Assembly: GCA_965222105.1 (NCBI GenBank)
Contig: CBDCTQ010000001.1
Location: forward strand, 99,579-163,578
Length of the DNA stretch: 64,000 bases
Source: CALGLS01 sp965222105
GTDB lineage: Bacteria; Bacteroidota; Bacteroidia; Chitinophagales; Saprospiraceae
Direction: 5' to 3'
Position 1 is the first letter of the stretch; each line of letters begins with the position of its first letter. The translations under genes were made by a program, and so were the position numbers. The notes below the pieces were generated by a model. It was given only the letters and a program-made list of their open reading frames with translations. It was not told the DNA's origin and made no database searches. This document shows, piece by piece, positions 1 through 8,841 of this stretch.

Positions 1-141
1 TTTAAAAACATCATTTTCAATTTCCAGACTCCAATCAAAGGTGAATTTCTTACTCCCTTTCAGCTTTCTTATCGCTGACTTTATTAATCTCTCTATTGTC
101 GCATCTAACTTTTTACCAGTCTTTGTGTCAATTAATTTCAT
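1..141 (-). CDS. Hypothetical protein, N-terminal part (cut by window edge)
   Basis: An open frame of 47 codons runs from an ATG at 141-139 off the left edge with no stop. It begins MKLIDTKTGKKLD and is rich in Lys and Ile. A TANNTTTG-type promoter box lies about 28 bases upstream, and the leader is about 93 bases from the cassette start box at 234-229. I do not recognise the family. It is the last cassette gene visible in the array and, unlike the other cargo genes, has room for its own promoter. Confidence 0.6.
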   Translation of the reverse strand, partial: MKLIDTKTGKKLDATIERLIKSAIRKLKGSKKFTFDWSLEIENDVFK

Positions 142-168
142 AGTTGTTTATTCTATATTATCTAATGA

Positions 169-199
169 CAAATATAGCTAATTATATTTACGAAATCAA
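169..199 (-). promoter_or_regulatory. Bacteroidota-type promoter of the first cassette gene
   Basis: On the minus strand TATATTTG (176-169) matches the Bacteroidota -7 consensus TANNTTTG, with a TTG about 20 bases upstream as the -33 element. It sits inside the cassette, between its start box and the ATG at 141. The match is exact, but promoter activity is inferred. Confidence 0.5.
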
Positions 200-228
200 T
201 AAATATTGTTGTTTTTTTTCTAATGGTA

Positions 229-1298
229 GGTAACGGGGGTGTACCTGATGTGCCGTCCCGAATGGGCGGCATAGCGTCGGGTAGGTCGGGAGGGTTGCCC
301 CTCCTTTCCCCCCTCAGAACAGACCGTACTAGTTTCCCAGTAATCTGCTCAAGCACTCATAACGATTATGATCACCGCACCGAATAGTGTAAGCTACTCG
401 ATTTTACGATAATAGATGTTAAAATGACTACCATCAGCCCGGTTTAAAAGCATCAACCTTACCTTTGCCCCGGTTGAACTAATGATTCTGTTGGCACAGC
501 CAGTCAGCTATTCATGGGTTGAAATAACTCCTGACTTCCACTGCTCTGACCCAGATAAAGTCGTTCGTACACCGTTCTCGTAATTGAGCACCTGCCGGAA
601 GTTTGCTCGACTTTCGCCGGGAGTAATGTTGATTGATTTTGTTTTACCCCAATGATCAATCTCAACTCCTATCCTCATCGTTACAACAGGGCCTTCGCTT
701 TCTCCAGCATCCCTTACCTGCACCGCCATCGTAGGGAATTACTTCCTTCCTACTCCTTAAAAAGGAGAACGATACAGGCTTACCGTGTTTCGCTTTTAAT
801 ACCGAATGGGTTAGCGTTCACCTTTACCCCGAGGGAATTTTCATTCCGACTAATGCCGGAAAGCAGCTACGTGTCATGAGTAAACGAACTTGACAACTGT
901 ACCCCTTGTCGTTTTTGACTACGGCGGTTATGCTCCCCATACAACAGGAAACAAAGTTAGTCTTTTCCGCCGCTTCAATGTAACGAGGCTTAAAGTGATT
1001 CACATATGTTACGCATACCATTCATTCCGCTTCCTCCTACCGCAAAAGACTAGCAGCTTTCGCTTTGACCTCACGGTCGCCACTTATCCCGATCGGAATC
1101 AATCGGGAGGAGCTTTGTTGTCCTTCGGGCTTAGCACCCCACCATTGCTGGTGACGCACCCCGAAGTAGGAAACTGATGGTAGCACATCAGGTTAAATCC
1201 ACCTTTGAATAACTCATGTAAAATTATTGTTATTCCGGTGGTTTAACAGTATTATAAAGCGACTTTTCACGTCGCACCGTTTTGCACTTTGTTAGAGC
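229..1298 (-). other. attC-like site 1, interrupted by ORF-less intron
   Basis: Reading the minus strand, the R'' box GCTCTAAC (1298-1291) is followed by a short arm ending at 1278, then the intron, then an arm with the inner hairpin GCCG..CGGC, then the R' box GTTACC (234-229). R'' is the reverse complement of the start box of the same cassette (4790-4783). The two arms flanking this intron pair poorly, unlike sites 3 and 4. Confidence 0.5.
276..1277 (-). mobile_element. ORF-less group II intron, copy 1
   Basis: A 1002-bp intron in minus orientation. It starts GTGCGACGTG (1277 downward), matching the group II 5' consensus GUGYG, and ends CTACCCGAC at 276. Domain V lies at about 319-352 (GAGCAGA...TCTGTTC, with the AGC triad). 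Most of domain I is nearly identical to the full-length copies, but the RT gene is missing and replaced by about 250 bp that is shared only with copy 3. Small open frames inside it are not genes. It would need a maturase supplied in trans. Confidence 0.8.
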
Positions 1299-1307
1299 AC
1301 GTTTTTT

Positions 1308-4300
1308 CTATCCTTCAATAGTATAGCCTGGTGACAATTCGCCATTCCACTTCCTTTGAGTAGCTTTCAAATACCCTTGCTTCCGCATCCCACTTGGCCG
1401 TTTCATACCAATCACCAATGGAGTAAACTCGTTGGAAGGTAAATTGAAAGGTAGTTCTATGGCATCGCTACCACCTTTATAAATGATGACTTCTTGGCCT
1501 TGGTACTTTCCAACTGTTAGACGTGGTTTCTGCACCTCATCAGGTTTGCAGTTCGTTTCAATTTTCGTCTTCGCTGGCGCATGGATTACAATGTAATTCC
1601 CATCACAACATTTAATGGCCAGCCGAGCAGGGTCAATCAGCGTGATCCCACATTTATCGTCCTTTAAATTAGCTGGCCTTTCACCTTCTTCTCTTGATGT
1701 AGAACCCGGCAACACTTCGGTAGTAAAAACCTGCCCCGATTTAATGGCCCGTTTCCAATCGTCCATCACCTTTTCATTTTCAGTTCTAATGAAAATGTCA
1801 TAGCTGTCAGGTAAATAGGAGCGGTCAAGGATAACTGACTTCACTGCGAATTTATCTGAAGTACCGGCTACCACGCCTACCGCAAAATCATCCAATGAAC
1901 TGTCGCCATCAGGATCGTCATCAATACGGATGTTCCGATGAGCCAAGTTATTATTGTCTTTCACTGCATGACCAGAGGTGGCAGGGTCGGGCCCATCATG
2001 GGGGGATACCTCCGCTAAGATACACGGGTGCCAATTAACTGGAATTGCAGCTACAATCACTGTTTCAGGAGGTACGAGGTTACTGTCCCAAGTGATTTTT
2101 ACAATCTGATTGGCCCCTACCCCTAAATTATCTATCCGTTGCTCACCTATTACATAAGTACCGGGGGTCAGTGGGCTGGGAACAGCCTGTCCCGGCCTGT
2201 TGGTAGGCTGCCATTCAGTTGGATAGCGAAACTCAAAACCGGGAAAATGGCAAATCAACGCTCTTAAATAGACTTCATTCGAAGCCGCAGTACCAAAATT
2301 ACGCACCCGTAGGAACACATAATTGTCCTGCCCCCTTACTGCATTTTCATGGGGCGGGTTGGCGCCATAAGCCAATGCAGGAATGGGGTCGTTGGTTGTT
2401 CTGACCCAAATATCAGGGCTATGGGCGTGCCAGCCGCCAGAAGGCACAGCACCCGTATCTGCCAGATTGTCTCTGATTACTACATCGGAAAGATCAGTTG
2501 TGTTGATTGCTCCGTTGACAGCTGCATCTACATCCAACCTGCCATAGCCATACCATTGGCTAAATTCATCGATGGTATCGCCATCATTATCTACCCATTG
2601 CCCGATTGCATTGGTTTGGCCAAAATCAATCCGAACGGCGGTTGTACGTAAAATTTCCCTCACCTGCACCCAATTCAAAATCGGTCTGGCTGATAAAACC
2701 AATGCCGCCGCCCCTGCAACTGTTGGGCAGGCATGGCTCGTTCCACCAAAATCAATTGAATAATCATCGGGGCCAGTAGATACATTTGTTCCAGCAGCTT
2801 GGGCATTTACTAAATTCGTATTTAAGGAAATGGTATTTCCCGCAATCCCTGTGATAGTTTTAAACTCCCGATTTCCCCCGCCGGGTACTCCTATGATAAT
2901 TGGGTTACCAACCGCAAACCCAGCAGCGGAGACTATAGAAATGCTGTTAGCCCCAGCAGCGGCATTTGATTGTAGGGTAGTTGCCGTTGTAGCTGCACCC
3001 GGCACATCCCCTGTATTTTCAATAACAGCCGATAGGATTTGGTCAACTGGAGTTGGGCCAGGAGGGGCAGTCCAGCAAGTATGGCTTGGAGCAACAATAT
3101 CGAGCGCTGGGCCATACGGGCTATAATAGGAACGGGTATCCACCACTGCGGGCAAGTTATTGGTACCTCCGCCCGGTGCAGCATGGAAACTGCTTACTGG
3201 GTTCGTTGGGTTGGAATTAATGGAGGCGCCTATGGCTATTGTTTTTTCATAAGCTGCATACATTCTTCTTCTGGTTGCATGAGTGGTGAAATCCAAATAA
3301 CCATTGTTGCCAATCGAAAAACAAACGATGCAACCACGGCCATTCCGACCATAGGTGGTCAGGAAGTCAAAAGCATCCCGGTAAGTATTGGACAATGCAG
3401 CCCCATTTGCTCCCCATGAGTTTGTAATAACGTCTGCGCCCTGAGTCAATTGGGCTGGAAAAGCGGCATTGGTGTTCCCTGTCGTAAAACCTGCGGACCA
3501 AATCCATGCATCAGCTTGATCCAATAAGGTGACACCAAGGCTTCCTCCGATCAAATGGCAATTACCAGCAACCCCTGTTGCACCAGTATTGTTGTTAAAC
3601 CGGCCAGTGGCACTTGATGCGCACTCTGTACCATGATCCCCTCCTAAATTGGCCACAGTTTGAACTTGCCAGTTGGCAAAATCAAAATTGGCGATCATTT
3701 TAGCCGTCCCGTCCGTCAAATTCCCCGTCAAGTCGGGATGGGATGGGCTGACGCCATTCACATCAAAAACGGCTATAGTTATATCTGGACTGCCTGCCCT
3801 TAAATTGACGTTGATATCGTCGAGTGTATCCCATGCCTCATCAGCATTGATTAGAGTCAGGTGAGGCAATTCTGGATATAAATAATCGTTCGGTGAAAAT
3901 GAATCAGAAACTCTTTGTTCTATTCTGTTCGGTTCTACCCAAACTATTGGAAGCCGCTCCCTCTGGGCAACAGTTAATTTTAACATCGCATAATCAGGAT
4001 ATTTCCCATACCTGAAAACATAGGTATTGCCCAAATAATCAACAGTCCTTGTCACTTCAAAACCATACTCTTTGGCAATCCTCCTTACTTCTTCCTGAGT
4101 AACATGACTTTCAAACTTAATAATCAGTTCGTTGGTCAGTCCCTCTACTACCTCTTCCCCTTTAATCATTGGCAGGGCAATATAGGCAGTTACACCTACC
4201 TCACGGAAGTCATTCTCCACTACTTCACTTAACCTGTCCAAATATTCCTTCGCCTTTTTCTCTCCTTTGGGTAAACTTAAAAGGTATTTGTTCTGATGGC

Positions 4301-4739
4301 CAGCGCTTAATGTATCAGGAGCTTCTTTTACCCTAGTCGCTTTTATCTTGTTCTTCTTGCAAACTTCCTCGGTACATCTTTCAGCATCACGCCCTGTTAC
4401 ATAAAGCAGAATTTTACTTTCATCGGTTTCAAAAAAAACTTTTTCATCATCCGCGGCTAAATAGTAAGGTGTATTTGCAGGGGCGATACTACTATGAAAG
4501 TTGTTTGTACCGTTTTTTAGTGTTATAATTCTATGATCATTTATCCAACCCTTTTTCCCATTTACTTGAAGTTCATATTGCCCTGGTTGGAAATTCTTCC
4601 AGTAGTAGCAATCATTACTTTTGTCGTGAGTTAATGATTGCCATTTACCTTTTCCTATTTGTCGAATTTTTACATTTGCCGAACAGTAATTGTAGGTGTG
4701 GTCTTGAACCGAAATAAATAATTGATTAGTGGTTTTCAT
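1308..4739 (-). CDS. S8 (subtilisin-like) serine peptidase, cassette-borne
   Basis: This 1143-residue protein has a subtilase triad. Asp is in IAVFDVNGV near residue 325, His in GGDHGTE near 369 and Ser in GGTSHACP near 667, with the oxyanion Asn in ITNSWGANG. A 300-residue N-terminal part resembles a prodomain region. An insertion at about 580-650, rich in Ala, Gly and Ile, separates the oxyanion Asn from Ser. No signal peptide is visible, so it is either cytoplasmic or exported by an unseen route. It lies alone in a cassette of about 3.5 kb with start box GTTAGAGC 51 bases upstream of the ATG. That is far longer than usual integron cargo. Its substrate and role are unknown. Host attack or defence is only a guess. 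Confidence 0.9.
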   Translation of the reverse strand: MKTTNQLFISVQDHTYNYCSANVKIRQIGKGKWQSLTHDKSNDCYYWKNFQPGQYELQVNGKKGWINDHRIITLKNGTNNFHSSIAPANTPYYLAADDEKVFFETDESKILLYVTGRDAERCTEEVCKKNKIKATRVKEAPDTLSAGHQNKYLLSLPKGEKKAKEYLDRLSEVVENDFREVGVTAYIALPMIKGEEVVEGLTNELIIKFESHVTQEEVRRIAKEYGFEVTRTVDYLGNTYVFRYGKYPDYAMLKLTVAQRERLPIVWVEPNRIEQRVSDSFSPNDYLYPELPHLTLINADEAWDTLDDINVNLRAGSPDITIAVFDVNGVSPSHPDLTGNLTDGTAKMIANFDFANWQVQTVANLGGDHGTECASSATGRFNNNTGATGVAGNCHLIGGSLGVTLLDQADAWIWSAGFTTGNTNAAFPAQLTQGADVITNSWGANGAALSNTYRDAFDFLTTYGRNGRGCIVCFSIGNNGYLDFTTHATRRRMYAAYEKTIAIGASINSNPTNPVSSFHAAPGGGTNNLPAVVDTRSYYSPYGPALDIVAPSHTCWTAPPGPTPVDQILSAVIENTGDVPGAATTATTLQSNAAAGANSISIVSAAGFAVGNPIIIGVPGGGNREFKTITGIAGNTISLNTNLVNAQAAGTNVSTGPDDYSIDFGGTSHACPTVAGAAALVLSARPILNWVQVREILRTTAVRIDFGQTNAIGQWVDNDGDTIDEFSQWYGYGRLDVDAAVNGAINTTDLSDVVIRDNLADTGAVPSGGWHAHSPDIWVRTTNDPIPALAYGANPPHENAVRGQDNYVFLRVRNFGTAASNEVYLRALICHFPGFEFRYPTEWQPTNRPGQAVPSPLTPGTYVIGEQRIDNLGVGANQIVKITWDSNLVPPETVIVAAIPVNWHPCILAEVSPHDGPDPATSGHAVKDNNNLAHRNIRIDDDPDGDSSLDDFAVGVVAGTSDKFAVKSVILDRSYLPDSYDIFIRTENEKVMDDWKRAIKSGQVFTTEVLPGSTSREEGERPANLKDDKCGITLIDPARLAIKCCDGNYIVIHAPAKTKIETNCKPDEVQKPRLTVGKYQGQEVIIYKGGSDAIELPFNLPSNEFTPLVIGMKRPSGMRKQGYLKATQRKWNGELSPGYTIEG

Positions 4740-4787
4740 TGTTAATTATTTAAAGGTGAATGTTTATTTTCTTTTTTAATGTGCTCT

Positions 4788-5006
4788 AACGGCCCAGCGC
4801 AGGCGCCGTGCGAGGCGGAGGGCTGGGAAAAAAATTTCGCCGAAGGCGAAAAAAATTTTTTTTTCAGCCCGGAGTCCTCGCATGGCCGGGTTGCGCGTTG
4901 ATGTGTGCCTGTGTCGGAGTGGAGCGCAGGCGGCACACGTCAACGCAGCGCCTGCGCTGGGCCGATGTGCTGCCGTGCGGAGCGCAGCGGAGCATGGCAG
5001 CACATC
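4788..5006 (-). repeat. 219-bp GC-rich structured repeat, copy 1
   Basis: This repeat appears identical to 21143-21361. On the minus strand it has a hairpin GATGTGCTGCC/GGCAGCACATC. Next comes a 16-bp perfect outer stem, GGCCCAGCGCAGGCGC with its complement. Inside that are a 15-bp stem with one mismatch (GCGTTGACGTGTGCC) and a further hairpin with A/T runs around GCC-TTCG-GGC. The outer stem ends directly against the GTT of the peptidase cassette start box. Open frames through it are artefacts of the palindromes. It may be an unusual attC or a gene-less cassette. Confidence 0.75.
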
Positions 5007-5046
5007 GGTCCGCGTATGTGACGTGCCGCCGATTAGGCGGTATGTA

Positions 5047-7616
5047 GTCGGGTAGGTCGGGAGGGTTACCCCTCCTTTCCCCCCTCAGAACCGTGCATGC
5101 TAGTTTCCCAGCACACGGCTCAAGCACCCATAACGCTTTTGGTCAGCGCGGCAGCTACCCTTTCGTTTTGATGAACCTGAACGTGGCAGACGGGGTGGAG
5201 CAGCACAAGGTTGTCTTGTCGCCACTTTCCCCCTAAATGTTTGGGGTGCAGATGATGAGCATTCCAACCCGTTTGGCTCGTAATCCCACAGCCACATACC
5301 AGACAATTTCCGCTTTGTCTCTCATAAAGATAACGTAACATGTGTTTCCCTGCAAATTTATTCAACATTAGATCGTTGATTCGCTTTTCAAAGTACAGCT
5401 CATCCTGCTGATCATAGGGGTTGGCGTGCCCTTTGATCTTTGGATGTCGGACGATTGGTACTTCTCCGGCTTTGAAGATCGTTTCTAGTGAACCGACTTC
5501 ATTCTTGGCGTAGAATGTCCAATCTTTTCCGTTGTGTCTTTTGAAATAGCGTTGCTTGATCCACATCATCGGCTTGCGTCCTGAATGACGGCGACGTGCC
5601 CACTTCCATAACATTTTCCAGATTTCATTGTCCACTTGTTGGAAGATTTGTTTGGACACCACATGCCGGTGGTACATCGACCAGCCTCGGATCATCGGAG
5701 ATAGTTTTCTCATTACATCCAGAGCCGGTGCCGACGTCCGTTCTTTAATTGCTTTCCGGATTTTGTCCAGGAATACTTTTACACTTTTTTTTCGACGGTT
5801 TGATCAGAAGTTTTCCGTTAAACTTCCTCACTGTTTGTCCCAAAAAGTCAAAGCCTTTGTCGATATGGGTGATTATTGTTTTCTCCTCGGATAGCTCCAG
5901 GCCACGGTCTGCCAAAAACGATGCAATTGCTGGTTGTATCGTCTCGACTAACAGTGTGCTGTCTTTGCAGGTCACAACAAAATCGTCCGCATATCTGATG
6001 AGGTGCACATGATTGGGATTGATCCGACGTTTCGGTTCTTCCCTGCCCCAGTGCTTGATGTCGCATGCCTTGTCGATCGCTAACTCCATACCGTCTAACA
6101 CCATGTTGGCGAGTGTCGGAGAGATGATCGAACCCTGTGGAGTTCCTTCTTCCGTTGGGTAGAGTCGTCGCTTCTCCAGGTACCCTGCTTTGAGCCATTT
6201 TCGCAGTACGGATGTACACATTGGCATATTGTCCAATATGTATTCATGCGATATGTGGTCGAAGCAGCCCTTGATGTCGCCTTCCAGTATATACTGCGGA
6301 GCGTCTTTCTTCGATAATATGCTGAAGCACCTTGCAATGGCATCTGCACAGTTTCGATGGCGACGGAATCCGTAGGAGTTGTAGTCGGCTAGTGTCTCTG
6401 ACACCGGGTCAAGGGTCTGAAGGAATAGGGCTTGCATCGCCCGATCCCGCATAGTGGGTATTCCAAGCGGGCGCTTCTTCCCGTTCTTCTTGGGTATGGT
6501 GATTCGACGTACCGGCATCGGGCGGTAACCCTGGGTACTTAGTTGCGTAATCGCCTCAGTCTTGGCTTTGGGCGTATCCCATTTCTGTCCATCAATACCA
6601 GCGGTGCGGGCACCACTGTTTTCGGTAATTCTTCTGATTGCCAGAAGTTTCGATGCGTAAGATTTTGAAAGAATCGTCTGTATTGCTTTCATCTTTCTCC
6701 ATTTACGCGCTTTGACTGCCTTTACAATTCGACTTTGAAGGGATCTTACCGAGTGCATCACAGCTTCCCAATTAACCCACTGCCATGCCGTTTTCCCGGT
6801 CAGTAACGCATAATAAACGCCTATCTTATATTTAATTGGTAGATAGGTCGTCATCTCCTTTTGCTTTTACTGTTGTAAGCCTTCTTCATAGTCTCTCGTA
6901 ATGGAGTACCTGCCGGAAGTCAGCTCCCCTTTCGCGGCGAGTGATGTTGACCGAGTTTCTCTTACTTCAATCCCGGTCGCAACTCGTATCCCTGTCATTA
7001 CAACAAGGCCTTCGCTTTCTCCAGCATCCCTTACCTGCACCGTCATCGTAGGGAATTACTTCCTTCCTACTCCTTAAAAAAAGGAGAACGATACAGGCTT
7101 ACCGTGTTTCGCTTTTAATACCAAATGGGTTAGCGTCCACCTTTACCCCGAGGGAATTTTCATTCCGACGAATGTCGGAAAGCAGCTACGTGTCATGAGT
7201 AAACGAACTTGACAACTGTACCCCTTGTCGTTTTTGACTACGGCGGTTATGCTCCCCATACAACAGGAAACAAGGTTAGTCTTTTCCGCCGCTCCAAATG
7301 CCTGTCCCGATTTCATATCGGGGCAACGAGGCTTACGGTGATTCACATATATTACGCATACCATTCATTCCGCTTCCTCCTACCGCAAAAGACTAGCAGC
7401 TTTCGCTTTGACCTCACGGTCGCCGCTTATCCCGATCGGAATCGGGAGGAGCTTTGTTGTCCTTCGGGCTTAGCACCCCACCATTGCTAGTGACGCACCC
7501 CGAAGTAGGAAACTGATGGTAGCACATCAGGTTAAATCCACCTTTGAATAACTCATGTAAGCGTGTTGTTATTCCGATGGTTTAACAGTATTTAAAAGCG
7601 ACTTTTCACGTCGCAC
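5047..7616 (-). mobile_element. Full-length group II intron, copy 2 (defective RT)
   Basis: A 2570-bp intron, minus orientation. It starts GTGCGACGTG at 7616 and ends CTACCCGAC at 5047. Domain V at 5121-5088 reads GAGCCGTG...CACGGTTC with a GAAA-type loop. The RT gene occupies domain IV. Compared with copy 4 it has a 24-bp hairpin insertion at about 7299-7322 in domain I and one extra T in the RT gene. It is inserted in attC-like site 2 at the same position as the other three introns. Confidence 0.85.
5120..6854 (-). pseudogene. Group II intron RT-maturase-HNH gene, frameshifted
   Basis: The sequence is nearly identical to the 577-residue protein at 16660-18393, but it is split into a 369-residue N-terminal part (6854-5745) and a 197-residue C-terminal part (5713-5120). 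The cause is a run of eight T near 5785-5795 where the intact copy has TTTTCTT, a +1 insertion. RT motifs including YADD lie upstream of the break. The end of the maturase domain and the HNH domain lie downstream. The intron could still be spliced in trans by the intact copy. Confidence 0.85.
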
Positions 7617-7642
7617 CAGGTATGCATTGTTGCAGGCAGGCT

Positions 7643-8452
7643 TCATTCTAATCTATTCTTAATTTTAATTCCTTCATATTTAACACCATCATCTATTGTC
7701 TCAAATTCATATTTGTCTTCGGTTAGTTTTACTATCCTATATTTTATGCCATTAATTGTAATGATTTCTCCATTAATATTCCACTTACTAACATATCTCC
7801 CTTCATGGGAAAATTCATTATCAATAGAATAAGAAAATACATCTTTGTTATTTACCTTCCAAGTCCCATAAAGTAATACATCCTTTGCTTGTGGAATTTG
7901 TAAGTTAATCTTCTGTTCGTTATAGACTTTCTCATTTTGGTCAATTATTTGAGAAATAGCATAACAACTTTTTTCTTTATTCTTTTCTAATGCTCCTAAT
8001 TCATCAAATGGGATAAACATATTGAATTGATTATCAAATTCATCAAGTACAATTCTAACTTCTTTTTCGACCGCTACTTGTCCTTCAAATTCATAATTTC
8101 TATCATTACTTGGTAAAGGATTACCATCGTTATTGAAAAATCTTGTTCTTAGATTACAAGTACTCTCTTTGAGGTTTTCAAATTTAGCTCTTATCGTTAT
8201 CGAATATCCAAAAACATCATTTTCTATTTTTTTTGATATGATTTGGTTCTCAATATTAGCTTTCGCTTTACTTTCTTCTATTTGGTCAAGGATGTAAATT
8301 ATTCCAAACCCCACTATCGTTATTGTCAAAAATCCCAAAACACCTCGTATAATTATATTTTGTGTATTCCTTTTTGATTTAGGCGTTAACAAAAATCCCA
8401 ATACATAAATGATGATTCCAGATATTGCTAAAATTAAAATTATTTGAGGCAT
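7643..8452 (-). CDS. Membrane-anchored hypothetical protein, cassette cargo
   Basis: This 269-residue protein has two N-terminal membrane segments (about 4-22 and 36-54). A soluble domain follows, with a C-terminal beta-rich stretch of about 75 residues (LLYGTWKVNN...) that looks lipocalin-like. I cannot assign a family. It is the only gene of a cassette bounded by GTTGCAGGCA (8497-8488) and TGCCTGCAAC (7638-7629). The leader is only 36 bases, leaving little room for a promoter. The gene is AT-rich compared with the introns and repeats around it. Confidence 0.75.
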   Translation of the reverse strand: MPQIILILAISGIIIYVLGFLLTPKSKRNTQNIIIRGVLGFLTITIVGFGIIYILDQIEESKAKANIENQIISKKIENDVFGYSITIRAKFENLKESTCNLRTRFFNNDGNPLPSNDRNYEFEGQVAVEKEVRIVLDEFDNQFNMFIPFDELGALEKNKEKSCYAISQIIDQNEKVYNEQKINLQIPQAKDVLLYGTWKVNNKDVFSYSIDNEFSHEGRYVSKWNINGEIITINGIKYRIVKLTEDKYEFETIDDGVKYEGIKIKNRLE

Positions 8453-8487
8453 ATCGTATTTGTTTTATTTTGTTATTTTTTTTTGCT

Positions 8488-8579
8488 TGCCTGCAACACT
8501 AAGGAGTGTATATGTCACCCACGAAGCATTCAAACGCAAAACCACCCTGTCACAGGTGACATATACACTTCAGTTGAAC
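8488..8579 (-). other. attC-like site 6 at the 3' end of the IS91-like cassette
   Basis: On the minus strand: R'' GTTCAAC (8579-8573), a 15-bp perfect stem with arms 8569-8555 and 8519-8505, a 35-base loop, then R' GTTGCAGGCA of the next cassette (8497-8488). A related site lies at 15387-15478, where the second stem pair is A-T instead of G-C with both strands changed. That covariation supports a folded single-stranded form. It could equally be the oriIS hairpin of the IS91-like element. Confidence 0.65.
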
Positions 8580-8841
8580 ACTCATGCCCTCAGCAGGCGA
8601 TTTTACTAACGATCCAGAGATTTTTCCCCTAAAGGTATTTTCCTTTTACGGGGCCAGGCAGGAAAAGCAAACCACTTTCAGTTAAATTCAGTTGTCCTTC
8701 CCATGCCGAACCTGCGCCAAGCACGTTTGAGCAGGAAAGGTAACGATAATTTGTCATATCTCCAAAATAGTTGCCGGAAATAGACTGGTTCTGTAACAGT
8801 TTTGTTATGAATGGGCATTACAGTACCAGGGCAACCATTCG

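Larger units (their letters stand above)
5001..7638 (-). other. attC-like site 2, interrupted by full-length intron
   Basis: On the minus strand the R'' box TGCCTGCAAC (7638-7629) precedes a short arm, then the intron (7616-5047). After the intron comes an arm with the hairpin ACCGCC-TAAT-CGGCGG and a GATGTGC box at 5006-5000 where GTT would be expected. R'' is the perfect complement of that cassette's start box at 8497-8488. The left arm GCATACCTG matches the right arm of site 1 better than its own, which suggests exchange between introns. Confidence 0.5.

Noticed and set aside
276..1277. Several 60-95 codon frames on both strands in the intron copies
   Set aside because: They recur in every intron copy because the RNA domains are conserved. 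They show no start signals or protein features, and the region is explained by intron RNA structure.
4788..5127. Overlapping 64-87 codon frames in the GC-rich repeat (also at 21131-21458)
   Set aside because: Frames arise on both strands from palindromes and A/T runs. Their products are low-complexity and mirror each other.
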